Assembly: GCA_021650895.1 (NCBI GenBank)
Contig: CP091278.1
Location: 3,253,659 to 3,317,658 of the forward strand
Direction of reading: 5' to 3'
DNA: 64,000 nt
Source: Candidatus Jettenia sp.
GTDB lineage: Bacteria > Planctomycetota > Brocadiia > Brocadiales > Brocadiaceae
Part shown: one piece after another, positions 1 through 9,525 of the stretch
How positions within the stretch are numbered: the stretch's first letter is position 1
Layout: each line of letters begins with the position of its first letter
Program-made: the position numbers and the translations under genes
The notes under the pieces: generated by a model
Databases searched by the model: none
What the model saw: only the letters and a program-made list of their open reading frames with translations
What the model was told of the DNA's origin: nothing

Positions 1-1
1 A

Positions 2-613
2 GCAGAAATGAGCGATGACGAAGAGATCGAACAGGGTAAGAGAGTGGATGAATATATAAGGCATCACTTTTACCTGTGTAATGATGCAGAGCTTATTCAG
101 GCAGTTAACAATATTGCGCACAAGCTCATCGTCCTTTCTGACCGGAAGACACTTCCCTTTACCTGTACTATTATCCAATCCCGTTCAATCAATGCCTTTT
201 CTGCCCCTGGCGGGTATATATACGTAACCTATGGTTTATTAGCATTTGCAAAAAGCGAAGATGAGGTTGCGGGGGTTATTGGTCATGAGATTGCTCATGC
301 ATCTCTTAGGCATGTTTCAAGATTGTATCACGAGGTTATGGAAAACTCTCATGGCAGCGAATCAGATCTTGATATAACCTTGCTCTTGAACAACCACCTT
401 GAGGAATTTGAGCATGAGGCAGATTCTACCGGTGTTTTCTATGCGTATAAAGCAGGATTCAACCCGAACGGATTGCCAGATTTTTTGGAAAGACATCTGG
501 ATCTCATGATGAGTGACAGGATATTTAGTCTCTTGAATTTTAGTTTTTCTGTTAAGGTTAATTCGAGGATTAACCTTTTGAGAAAGTATATACCTACTTT
601 AGAAAAGGAGTAA
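2..613 (+). CDS. M48-family zinc metalloprotease, 5'-truncated by window edge
   Basis: The reading frame is open back to the window edge, so the N terminus (probably a signal peptide or lipobox) lies outside; the first in-frame ATG is at 8. Counting from it, HEIAH at residues 93-97 is the HExxH zinc motif of M48 peptidases, and E137 in the downstream EHEAD motif is the expected third zinc ligand. The opening SDDEEIEQGK is the usual start of the mature M48 domain (BepA/YfgC-like or Oma1/Loi-like periplasmic quality-control proteases). These enzymes degrade or reshape misassembled envelope proteins. The gene ends 3 bp before the rubrerythrin start, so the two are probably cotranscribed. The family is clear; the exact substrate is not. 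Confidence 0.85.
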   Translation, partial: AEMSDDEEIEQGKRVDEYIRHHFYLCNDAELIQAVNNIAHKLIVLSDRKTLPFTCTIIQSRSINAFSAPGGYIYVTYGLLAFAKSEDEVAGVIGHEIAHASLRHVSRLYHEVMENSHGSESDLDITLLLNNHLEEFEHEADSTGVFYAYKAGFNPNGLPDFLERHLDLMMSDRIFSLLNFSFSVKVNSRINLLRKYIPTLEKE

Positions 614-616
614 TGT

Positions 617-1165
617 ATGAAACAGATGACTGAGCAAAATCTGATAAACGCCTTTGGCGGTGAAAGTCAGGCCCATATGCGTTATCTGCATTTTGCCGAC
701 CAGGCTGATAAAGAAAACTTTCCCAATACCGCTCGTTTATTTCGGGCTATCTCTCATGCGGAATTTGTCCATGCTGGCGACCATTACCGTGAACTCGTTC
801 ACTTAGAAGGCGGATTTGTGGCGAATAGTATGGCGACCTTTGGACCTGGAGATACAAAGAAGAATATACGATTAGCTATCATGGGAGAAAATTTTGAGAT
901 TACCGAGATGTACCCTACGTATATTGAAGTGGCAAAATTCCAGGGAGAAAAAGGTGCAGAGAGGAGTTTTCGATGGGCTTACGGTACGGAAAAGATGCAT
1001 AAAGCGCTCTTCGAAAAGACGAAAGAGGATATCGATAGAAACAGTGATGTCGCATTAGGGCCTATTCAAGTCTGTAGTGTCTGTGGATATACACGTGAAG
1101 GAGAAGCCCCGGATAAATGCCCTTTGTGTGAAGCAAAAAAAGAAGAATTTATTGCCTTTCGGTAA
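617..1165 (+). CDS. Rubrerythrin (intact diiron and rubredoxin domains)
   Basis: This 182-residue protein matches rubrerythrin in length and domain order: a four-helix diiron domain (about 1-145), then a C-terminal rubredoxin-like iron site with C153, C156, C168 and C171. The diiron ligands are recognisable: E16, E49 and H52 in an ExxH motif, E91 and E94, then E125 and H128 in a second ExxH. Rubrerythrins reduce hydrogen peroxide in the cytoplasm of anaerobes, taking electrons from rubredoxin or NAD(P)H-linked reductases. The gene follows the M48 protease by 3 bp and is followed by a same-length paralogue 13 bp downstream, pointing to a tandem duplication. A GGAG precedes the start at 608-611. 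Confidence 0.95.
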   Translation: MKQMTEQNLINAFGGESQAHMRYLHFADQADKENFPNTARLFRAISHAEFVHAGDHYRELVHLEGGFVANSMATFGPGDTKKNIRLAIMGENFEITEMYPTYIEVAKFQGEKGAERSFRWAYGTEKMHKALFEKTKEDIDRNSDVALGPIQVCSVCGYTREGEAPDKCPLCEAKKEEFIAFR

Positions 1166-1178
1166 TGCCAAAGATTTT

Positions 1179-1727
1179 ATGAGAAAAATGATTGAGCAGC
1201 AGTTAATGAATGTCTTTGGTAGTGAAAGTCACGCCTCTGCACAATATCTGCATTTTTCTAACCAGGCTGATAAAGAAGGTTTTCCTAATACGGCTCATGT
1301 ATTCCAGGCTATCGCTTATTCAAAAAAGGTTCAGGCTAGCAACCACTATGCTGAGCTCAGACACCTGGAAGGGGGGTTTGTGGTGAACAGCAGGGTAACA
1401 TTCGGATTTGGCGATACAAGGAAGAATGTAAAATTAGCTATGGCAGAAGAGGAGTTTGTAATCACCGATGTATATCCTGTCTATATTGAGATCGCTAAGT
1501 TTCAAGGAGAAAAAGGAGCGGAGAAAAGTTTTACATGGGCTTATCTCGTTAAAAGAATACATAAAAAGCTTTTGGCGAGGGTAAAAGAAGTTATCGATAG
1601 TAATACTGATATAGAATTTGGTCCAATTCAGGTTTGTAAGGTATGCGGATATACACGGAAAGGAGATACGCCGAATAAATGCCCCGTATGCAAAGCATCG
1701 AAAGAGTATTTCATCGCTTTTCCATGA
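1179..1727 (+). CDS. Degenerate rubrerythrin paralogue lacking several iron ligands
   Basis: Starting at ATG 1179 gives 182 residues that align without gaps to the upstream rubrerythrin; a longer upstream frame only overlaps the neighbour. The rubredoxin-like centre (C153, C156, C168, C171) is intact. Four diiron ligands have changed: E49 to K, H52 to Q, E94 to V and E125 to K; E16, E91 and H128 remain. The protein therefore probably cannot assemble a normal diiron site. It may be an electron-transfer rubredoxin on a four-helix scaffold, a regulatory partner that forms heterodimers with the intact copy, or a gene starting to decay. The frame is fully open and the fold-forming residues are conserved, which argues against simple decay. 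Confidence 0.85.
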   Translation: MRKMIEQQLMNVFGSESHASAQYLHFSNQADKEGFPNTAHVFQAIAYSKKVQASNHYAELRHLEGGFVVNSRVTFGFGDTRKNVKLAMAEEEFVITDVYPVYIEIAKFQGEKGAEKSFTWAYLVKRIHKKLLARVKEVIDSNTDIEFGPIQVCKVCGYTRKGDTPNKCPVCKASKEYFIAFP

Positions 1728-2111
1728 AAGTATTATACAATGAAAACCTCTAATTTTATAATGAGTAGGGTGAATTAAGCGGAGCGAATCCACCAAAGGG
1801 ATAAATTCTATAGTATCTTACGGATGAAACAAAACATATCTGCATGATGTGCCAAACACAAGTTACCAGCTTCATTTCTACCATATCCTGTTTAGTTCCA
1901 ATCGTTACTTACGATATACCGCATTCCATGTCCGCTATTTTGTTCTGCTTGAAAAAATCCTTGAATTTAAAATATTTTGCCATTACTATAGTCGGGTTAA
2001 TGCTCATTTATCTGATATTAATAAAGAAAATGAAAGATCTTTTCTGTAAGATGTTTTTCTCATTATGCAGCTTTTACTATAAAAAATTTTTTACAGAGTA
2101 ATGCAACAGCG
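1728..2111. other. Gap with no supported gene; contains a short dispersed repeat
   Basis: At 1762-1810 lies 'GAGTAGGGTGAATTAAGCGG' plus a following stretch on ATCCACCAAAGGG, which recurs near 38440-38490 and, in related form, at 11160-11258 and 43730-43760. Overlapping short frames at 1844-2101 and 1849-2049 are rich in Phe/Ile/Leu/Ser, have no ribosome binding site and no recognisable motif; I do not call them genes. Confidence 0.5.
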
Positions 2112-2930
2112 ATGCATCGATCAGGAGTAATTAGTTTACTTACGGACTTTGGCAATCAAGATGCATACGTGGGCATCATGAAAGGGGTAATAGCAGGGAT
2201 TAATCCTGGCGTACATATTATTGATATCTGCCACAATATTCTTCCACACGATATATGTAACGGCGCCTATCTCCTCTCTACATCTTATAAATATTTTCCC
2301 AAAGGGACTATTCACGTAGCAGTTATTGACCCCGGTGTAGGAGGCGCCAGAGGTATTGTCTGTGTTGAAACGCAGGATTATCTGTTCCTTGCTCCCAATA
2401 ACGGTCTCCTGAGTTTCATTGCCCGGAAAGAAAGGTTGAAAAATATCATTCATATAACCAATAGCAAATATTTTCTGCCATCGCCGGGTCATACCTTCCA
2501 CGGACGGGATATCTTTGCGCCTGTTGCTGCACATTTATCACGGGGAATAAAAACCCGGCAATTAGGCACTAAGATGAATCAACTGGAGTGCCTTGATATA
2601 CCTGAGCCGCACTTTAAAAAACCGGGACAACTGGAAGGTCAAATTATTTCTATTGACCGATTTGGAAATCTTATTACCAATATTACAAGAACGCATGTGG
2701 AAAGTTTAGCATTAGGTCAGAGAGATAGGGAAGTAATCATCGGGAAGAAGAAAGTTTTCGGACTGAGCAAGACCTATGCGGATGTAAGTGACGGGAAACC
2801 GCTTATTCTTATTGGAAGTGCAGGCTTTCTGGAGATCTCGGTAAACCAGGGAAATGCCCAAAAATATTTTAACGTAGACAGGGGCAGTAAAATAAGTATC
2901 CGTCTGATGAAGCATGCGCAGAGCCGGTAA
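2112..2930 (+). CDS. SAM hydrolase / SAM hydroxide adenosyltransferase (DUF62 family)
   Basis: The 272-residue protein begins with the family signature TDFGNQDAYVG (residues 11-21) and carries VIDPGVGG and HGRDIFAPVAAHL, typical of the DUF62 (SAM hydroxide adenosyltransferase) family. Members cleave S-adenosylmethionine with an activated water or hydroxide to adenosine and methionine; relatives are the fluorinase and chlorinase. The N-terminal domain (about 1-165) holds the catalytic Asp-Arg-His set; the C-terminal domain (about 170-272) starts at GQIISIDRFGNLITNI, also family-typical. The physiological role is probably SAM or methionine homeostasis. It stands alone, followed by an R1 repeat. 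Confidence 0.9.
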   Translation: MHRSGVISLLTDFGNQDAYVGIMKGVIAGINPGVHIIDICHNILPHDICNGAYLLSTSYKYFPKGTIHVAVIDPGVGGARGIVCVETQDYLFLAPNNGLLSFIARKERLKNIIHITNSKYFLPSPGHTFHGRDIFAPVAAHLSRGIKTRQLGTKMNQLECLDIPEPHFKKPGQLEGQIISIDRFGNLITNITRTHVESLALGQRDREVIIGKKKVFGLSKTYADVSDGKPLILIGSAGFLEISVNQGNAQKYFNVDRGSKISIRLMKHAQSR

Positions 2931-2956
2931 TGTGCAGCTTTGCAAGGCTGAAGCCT

Positions 2957-3602
2957 CATATGCATCAAGGTAAAATGTGGATACGGTGAGGAATAACATA
3001 ATCCCCCTTAATCCCCCTTTAGAAAAGCTTATCCTTACCCACAAGTTAGGTAGGGAGCGAAGGGAGAAGCAAGGTAAACCACGAAGTACACGAAGAAAGA
3101 AGAACGGAGAGAAGTAAGATTTTGCGTCTTTACAATTGAGGTAAGGGTGTGTTGCTTTTTGTTTAGTGTCAGTGTCAGTGTTTTCTCACTCATACTCACA
3201 TCGCCTCAAGAAGGGATCGATCATAAAAAGAATTTATTGAGATTTAGAACTCTCTTATTCTTCGTGTATTTCGTGTTCTTTGTGGTATTTAAAGATGTGG
3301 GTAAGGACAAGTTAGAAAAGGGGGAGATGCATAGTCCCCTTTCGTCCCCCTTTAAAAAAGGGGGAAATGGTGAATGTTTTAGAAAAGGGGGAAAAGTTTG
3401 ATATGTTTGATCAGATAAACTTTTCTCAAGAGAAAATCCTTCCTTTTTTCTTTCCCCTCTTTCCTAAACTTATCCTCCTTTCCCCCCTTTTTTAAAGGGG
3501 GGTTAGGGGGGATTAGAGGGAGAAATGGACACACGTCGTTCTTTTTACAAAGAGATACCTTCTTTTTTATGGAACACGATTCTTAGCTTGATGCATATGG
3601 GG
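2957..3602. mobile_element. R1 MITE-like element, long copy, inserted in an R2 repeat
   Basis: The element runs from CATATGCATCAAGGTAA to TTAGCTTGATGCATATGGGG, terminal inverted repeats of about 17 bp. It is flanked by a near-perfect 9-bp duplication, CTGAAGCCT (2948-2956) and CTGAATCCT (3603-3611), which together restore an R2 repeat (GCAAGGCTGAAGCCTTGCCC). Inside are nested inverted repeats: CCTTACCCACAAGTTAGG with CACGAAGTACACGAAGAA on the left, and TTCTTCGTGTATTTCGTG with GATGTGGGTAAGGACAAG on the right, plus several CCCCCTTTAAAAAAGGGGG blocks. It encodes no transposase; the short frame 3147-3401 is repeat-derived. Confidence 0.75.
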
Positions 3603-3679
3603 CTGAATCCTTGCCCTATCCTGTAACCAAAAAATAAAAATCTGCCGAAGGCGTTTCATTCAAAATACACAAAATACTC

Positions 3680-5071
3680 ATGTTAGACAAAACTTACAAA
3701 GAACAATTACAAATTTGGGACAAGACATATCTCTGGCATCCTTTCACCCAGATGCAGGATTACATCAAAGAGACGCCCTTAATTATAGAAGAGGGAAGAG
3801 GTATCTTTTTGAAAGATATCGATGGCAAAGAATACATTGATGGGGTTTCATCCATGTGGTGCAATTTGCATGGACATTGCAGGAAAGAGATCGATGATGC
3901 TGTAAAGCGGCAACTCGATAAGGTTGCGCATACTACCCTCCTGGGGCCTTCCAATATACCTTCTATTTTATTAGCCAAAAAACTTACCGAAATTGCGCCG
4001 GAAGGGTTAGAAAAGGTTTTTTATTCAGATAACGGTTCTACGGCCAATGAAGTTGCTCTCAAGATGGCTTTTCAATATTGGCAACATAAGGGATGCAAGG
4101 ATAAGACAGAGTTTGTTGCCTTACAGTATGGTTATCATGGGGATACCATTGGGACCATGAGTGTAGGTGGTATAGATCTGTATCACAAAACTTTCAGTCC
4201 TCTTTATTTCAAAACATCGTTTGCTCCCTCGCCGTATTGTTATCGCTGTCCACTGGGAAAGCAAAATAAGGATTGTGCTTTACAATGTCTTGGGGGGTTA
4301 GAAGAGATTTTCAAGGAAAAAGCAGATCGTATTGCCGCTCTTATTATGGAACCACTAGTCCAGGGTGCCGGTGGAATGATTATCCATCCAAAAGGGTATT
4401 TATCCGGTGTTGCTGCCTTGTGTAAGAAATACAACGTTCTCCTTATCCTGGATGAGGTACTTACCGGTTTCGGGCGAACAGGGAAAATGTTCGCATGCCT
4501 GCACGAAGAGGTTGTTCCTGATATTATGGCATTATCGAAAGGTATTAATGGGGGGTATATGCCTCTGGCGGCTACGCTTTCAACACAGGAGATTTATCAT
4601 GCATTTCTGGGTGAATTTTCCCAGGTAAAAACCTTCTTTCATGGGCATACCTACACAGGTAATCCCCTGGGATGTGCTGCTGCATTAGCGAGTCTCGGGT
4701 TATTTGAAAAGGATGATATCCTGAGAAATCTGGAACCCAAAATCAAACACGTATATGGCAAGCTAAAATCTTTTGAATCACTGCAACATGTTGGAGATGT
4801 GAGGCAATGCGGGCTTATTGCAGCTGTTGAGCTTGTTAAGGACAAAACCACGAAAGAACCCTATCCATGGGAAGAGCGGATAGGGGTTCAGGTGTGCCTC
4901 GAGGCAAAAAAACATAACTTGCTTATCAGGCCACTTGGACATATTATTGTCATTATGCCGCCATTGATTATCAGAATTGATGAATTGGATAGGATGCTTG
5001 ATACTATCTATAAATCTATAGAGGTCGTTACAGGAAAAACAGGAGAAATGAGCTTGCATATGAATGATTGA
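3680..5071 (+). CDS. bioA: Adenosylmethionine-8-amino-7-oxononanoate aminotransferase
   Basis: This fold-type I PLP enzyme transfers the amino group of SAM to KAPA, giving DAPA in biotin synthesis. At 463 residues it has the length of long (Bacillus/deltaproteobacterial-type) BioA. Visible motifs are the N-terminal WHPFTQM, GSTANEVALKMA, YGYHGDTIG, ILDEVLTGFGRTG with the PLP-binding Asp, and ALSKGINGG with the Schiff-base lysine at K287; HTYTGNPLGCAAALA follows. A CYRCPLGKQNKDC segment in the middle is a Cys-rich insertion seen in this BioA subgroup. bioD follows, but an R1 element now lies between them. No strong Shine-Dalgarno sequence precedes the ATG. Confidence 0.95.
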   Translation: MLDKTYKEQLQIWDKTYLWHPFTQMQDYIKETPLIIEEGRGIFLKDIDGKEYIDGVSSMWCNLHGHCRKEIDDAVKRQLDKVAHTTLLGPSNIPSILLAKKLTEIAPEGLEKVFYSDNGSTANEVALKMAFQYWQHKGCKDKTEFVALQYGYHGDTIGTMSVGGIDLYHKTFSPLYFKTSFAPSPYCYRCPLGKQNKDCALQCLGGLEEIFKEKADRIAALIMEPLVQGAGGMIIHPKGYLSGVAALCKKYNVLLILDEVLTGFGRTGKMFACLHEEVVPDIMALSKGINGGYMPLAATLSTQEIYHAFLGEFSQVKTFFHGHTYTGNPLGCAAALASLGLFEKDDILRNLEPKIKHVYGKLKSFESLQHVGDVRQCGLIAAVELVKDKTTKEPYPWEERIGVQVCLEAKKHNLLIRPLGHIIVIMPPLIIRIDELDRMLDTIYKSIEVVTGKTGEMSLHMND

Positions 5072-5089
5072 CAGGCAAGACAACATTCC

Positions 5090-6150
<1,061 letters not shown>

Positions 6151-6202
6151 CGCTTCATAGTATAGTAAGGTATGGTGTATGATTTGCAAATAATTTGATT
6201 TG

Positions 6203-6228
6203 CCGGGTTCTTCCTTTCCTTAACCCGG
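6203..6228 (+). terminator. Hairpin between bioD and thiC
   Basis: CCGGGTT (6203-6209) pairs perfectly with AACCCGG (6222-6228) across a 12-nt pyrimidine loop and is followed by TTTACTT. This could terminate bioD transcription or sit in the thiC leader. I looked for a TPP riboswitch in 6151-6251 and did not see its conserved elements. Confidence 0.4.
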
Positions 6229-6251
6229 TTTACTTAGGAGTAAAAAAATAT

Positions 6252-7585
6252 ATGAACACTCAGTTAGAACTTGCACGTGATGGTATAATAACCGATGCAA
6301 TGAAAGAAGCGGCTGCTTATGATGATGTATCTCCGGAATTCATTCGTGAAGGCATCGCTAAGGGACAGATTGTTATCTATGGAAACCCGAATAGAAAGGC
6401 GCGAGTAATTGGTATTGGTAAAGGACTGAAAACAAAGATAAATGCCAGCATCGGTACCTCTCCTGATATCATTGATATTGATATGGAGGTGAAAAAGGCT
6501 CAAACTGCTGAGAAGTATGGCGCCGATACCCTCATGGAACTTTCAACAGGGGGAGACTTAACCAAGATCAGGAAGCGTGTACTTGATTCTATTTCTCTAA
6601 CAGTAGGTACTGTGCCACTTTATCAGGCTGCTATAGAAACGATCAAAAAAAAAAGAGTTCTATCGTATACATGGAAGCCGATTTTCTTTTTGATATCATA
6701 GAACAACAGGCCGAAGAAGGTATTGGTTTTATGGCTATCCATTGCGGCATTAATCTCATAACACTTGAACGACTAAGGAAACAAGGATATCGCTACGGCG
6801 GACTCGTTAGCCGTGGCGGCTCATTCCTTACTGCATGGATGAATCATAACAAGAAGGAAAACCCACTCTATGAACAGATCGACCGCCTCATCGATATCAT
6901 GAAAAAGCATGATGTTATTCTTAGTCTTGGAAACGGGCTCAGGGCAGGGGCGATCCATGATAGTACAGACCGTGCTCAGATCCAGGAACTTATTATAAAC
7001 TCTGAAATTGCAGAATATGCGCAGAGTAAGGGCGTGCAGATTATTGTAGAGGGCCCCGGTCATATTCCCATTGATGAAATTGAAGCAAATGTACTTATAC
7101 AAAAGCGCCTGAGTAATAACGCCCCATTTTATATGCTCGGGCCTATTACTACCGATGTAGCCCCCGGATACGACCATATCTCATCGGCTATTGGTGCGGC
7201 CTTATCATCACGTTATGGGGCCGATTTTATCTGTTATGTGACGCCGCCTGAACATCTGGCTCTTCCAGGACCTGATGATGTCCGGGAAGGTGTCATGGCT
7301 GCCCGTATCGCCGCTCATGTAGGCGATATGGTAAAGTTAAAAGATAAAGTAAAGAATTTAGACCTGAAAATGGGTATTGCGCGGAGGGATCTTGATTGGA
7401 AGACCCAGTATGATACAGCTATCACCAAAGAACGCGCACAAGAGATTCGTAACAGCCGACCCCCTATGGACGAAGATACGTGTACCATGTGTGGTAACCT
7501 CTGCTCGTTGAAGGGTGTGATGAAATACTACGAGCACGATCTCAAGAAAAGCCGCAAAAAGAGTGCAACTCCTGTAGCCTTTTAA
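6252..7585 (+). pseudogene. thiC: Phosphomethylpyrimidine synthase, interrupted by a frameshift at an A10 tract
   Basis: ThiC converts aminoimidazole ribotide to the HMP-P pyrimidine of thiamine by radical SAM chemistry. The first part (ATG 6252 with AGGAG at 6237-6241) reads through GNPNRKARVIGIGKGLKTK, TLMELSTGGDL and VGTVPLYQA, then leaves frame at ten A's (6645-6654). The second part continues in the -1 frame from about 6653 with QAEEGIGFMAIHCGI, LVSRGGSF, EGPGHIP and the C-terminal CTMCGNLC cluster motif (CX2CX4C). One extra A, or a -1 slip, restores a protein of about 444 residues, the usual ThiC length. All catalytic motifs are otherwise conserved, so sequencing error, transcriptional slippage or programmed frameshifting are more likely than true loss. 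Confidence 0.9.
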
Positions 7586-7597
7586 ATAAAAACATTT

Positions 7598-7774
7598 GAG
7601 ACCACAGATTTCACAGATTACACAGATAAAGATTTATCATAATCCTACAAAATAATATTGGATTGTAATTGTGCTATTTGTAAGGGATAGAGCATTTGTC
7701 AATCGCCAACCGAGTACATGTTCATATATTTTTGCAAATGCTTCGCCCCTACGTATCTGTGTAATCTGTGGTCT
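7598..7774. repeat. Inverted repeat with 'ACAGATTACACAGAT' arms
   Basis: GAGACCACAGATTTCACAGA (from 7598) continues into TTACACAGAT and is matched by the reverse complement ATCTGTGTAATCTGTGGTCTC at 7754-7774, about 120 bp apart. This is a small palindromic repeat filling the thiC to radical-SAM gap; no gene is seen in it. Confidence 0.6.
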
Positions 7775-7798
7775 CTCTTTTAAGATCTTATAAAGTCC

Positions 7799-9394
7799 AT
7801 GCCGGTAATCCTTCTAGAACCCCCGCGCCCTGAAAACCCAAGCCGATTTGAGGATGTAGTCAACGCCCCCTTATCGGCCTGTCTCTTTACAGGCTATGTA
7901 GCCGCAGTATTCAAGAAATATAAGATAGAAACAGAGATGGTTAATGCATACCTCTATGAGTGGTCAATAGAGCAGACGATCGTACATCTTTCGAAGAGAT
8001 CATTTCCTCTCCTGTGTGTTCACATGGTATATCTTTGGGAGAGGACGCACGATATCTTTGATATGCTTTCGGCGATAAAATCGAAGAATAACATGGTACA
8101 TATCAATCTTTACGGATACTATCCCACGTTTGCCTATAAAAAAATCCTTACCGATTTTCCCTACATTGATTCTGTAACTATTGGTGAACCTGAATTTACT
8201 TCCCTTGATCTTGCAAGGTGTATCCTATCCCAAAGAGGAATTCTCCATTTTTCCTCTCCTGAAGATATCTCTTATTCCCCCTTTTTTAAAGAGGGATTAA
8301 GGGGGATTACCGGCCTTGCCCAGAGAGACAAGAGCGGAGAGGTTATTTTCTACCCTCGCCATCCCATTCAAGATCTAGATCAACTTCCTTATCCTGATAG
8401 GCAGGATATAGAACTCTATAAGAAGAAAAATATTACAACGTACATACAGGGAAGCCGCGGGTGCTATGGACATTGTACCTTTTGTTATCTCAATCCTTTT
8501 TATGGACAGATAAGCCAATGGCGCGGCAGGAGTGTAAAAAATATCGTAGAAGAAATGCTCATATTACATCGTGAGTATTCTATCGGGAACTTCTATTTTT
8601 CAGATGCTAATTTTTTTGGTCCTGGAAAATCCGGAAGGGAACGGGCTATTACCCTGGCGGAACTCATACTCATCAATGATGTAAATATCCACTTCGGTTT
8701 TGAGTGCCGGGTAAATGATATTGAGGAATATTCCCTTTCAAGACTGGTTATGGCAGGCCTTACCAACGTATTTCTCGGTTTAGAGAGTGGAGATCCTGAG
8801 TCATTAAAACGGCTTAAGAAGCACACTACTGTTGATGAAAATAAAAAGGCTATTCAATTATTACGCGATTATGGGATTGAGCCTACCTTTGGTTTTATTA
8901 TGTTCGAACCTCATTCTACGCTGGAAAGTGTACGAAATAATTTTGAATTTTTGAAAGAAGTGGAAATCATGACCTCTCCTGCAGTAACTGCGCACCTGCT
9001 CCATCACCGGCAAACTCTTTTTGAAGGGACACCAGACTATCAATCTATGATGCATGAAATTTCCAATCCTCATACCTCGTTTACCAGGTATGAAGCGCTC
9101 TATAAGATACAAGATCCAAAAATTGAGGCATTCTCGGAAATTATTACCGCAGTTTGCAGAGCTGCCTTGTCTTTCATCCCAAAAGATTTTGATTGTGATG
9201 GAACAAAAACATCAAACACATCTGTCAAATCATCTTTATTCAATACTGTAAACAATGCGCTCATCACTCTTTTTGAAAAAACACTTTCTGATTTTGAGAC
9301 TCATACCATTGATTATTATAATTCTGATAAAGTGAAGGAGATTAGTCAAAAATTGATATCCGAGATAGAGGCAAATATGCAGTCATCATCTTAA
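7799..9394 (+). CDS. B12-binding-type radical SAM protein
   Basis: The N-terminal 150 residues resemble the cobalamin-binding Rossmann domain of class B radical SAM enzymes, though I do not see a clear DxHxxG base-off motif. The radical SAM domain has GSRGCYGHCTFC with C222, C226 and C229 binding the 4Fe-4S cluster, followed by FSDANFFG and VFLGLESGDPESLKRLKK, typical of BchE/HpnR/MiaB-like families. Such proteins catalyse methylations, cyclisations or C-C bond formation; the substrate is unknown. Residues about 160-170 (SPFFKEGLRGI), in the interdomain linker, are encoded by a copy of the dispersed R1 core sequence (8277-8308). An O-methyltransferase gene follows 131 bp downstream, so the two may act together. 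Confidence 0.8.
   Translation: MPVILLEPPRPENPSRFEDVVNAPLSACLFTGYVAAVFKKYKIETEMVNAYLYEWSIEQTIVHLSKRSFPLLCVHMVYLWERTHDIFDMLSAIKSKNNMVHINLYGYYPTFAYKKILTDFPYIDSVTIGEPEFTSLDLARCILSQRGILHFSSPEDISYSPFFKEGLRGITGLAQRDKSGEVIFYPRHPIQDLDQLPYPDRQDIELYKKKNITTYIQGSRGCYGHCTFCYLNPFYGQISQWRGRSVKNIVEEMLILHREYSIGNFYFSDANFFGPGKSGRERAITLAELILINDVNIHFGFECRVNDIEEYSLSRLVMAGLTNVFLGLESGDPESLKRLKKHTTVDENKKAIQLLRDYGIEPTFGFIMFEPHSTLESVRNNFEFLKEVEIMTSPAVTAHLLHHRQTLFEGTPDYQSMMHEISNPHTSFTRYEALYKIQDPKIEAFSEIITAVCRAALSFIPKDFDCDGTKTSNTSVKSSLFNTVNNALITLFEKTLSDFETHTIDYYNSDKVKEISQKLISEIEANMQSSS
8277..8308 (+). repeat. R1-core repeat embedded in frame in a coding sequence
   Basis: The stretch CCCCCTTTTTTAAAGAGGGA followed by TTAAGGGGGATT matches the palindromic core of the intergenic R1 elements (for example 3483-3517 and 5252-5286). 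Here it is translated as part of the linker of the radical SAM protein without breaking the frame. Confidence 0.7.
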
Positions 9395-9404
9395 CCTGTT
9401 AACC

Positions 9405-9432
9405 TGTAGGGCAAGGCTTCAGCCTTGCTCCG
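9405..9432. repeat. R2 palindromic repeat
   Basis: GTAGGGCAAGGCTTCAGCCT and the following TGCTCC form the left half and stem of an R2 unit between the radical SAM and methyltransferase genes. Confidence 0.6.
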
Positions 9433-9525
9433 TGTATGGTAGACTTCCCGTGCGATTTTTGCTTAGGAAGAGAAAATAACATAGTGAGATATTTTTTAGG
9501 AAATCTGTATACGTGAGGATTCTGA

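Noticed and set aside
1844-2101. Overlapping short frames as possible membrane-protein gene
   Set aside because: No ribosome binding site, no family motif, low-complexity hydrophobic composition.
3147-3401. 84-codon frame
   Set aside because: Entirely within an R1 element; its residues follow the repeat sequence.
6151-6251. TPP riboswitch upstream of thiC
   Set aside because: Conserved TPP aptamer motifs not found; only a short hairpin is present.
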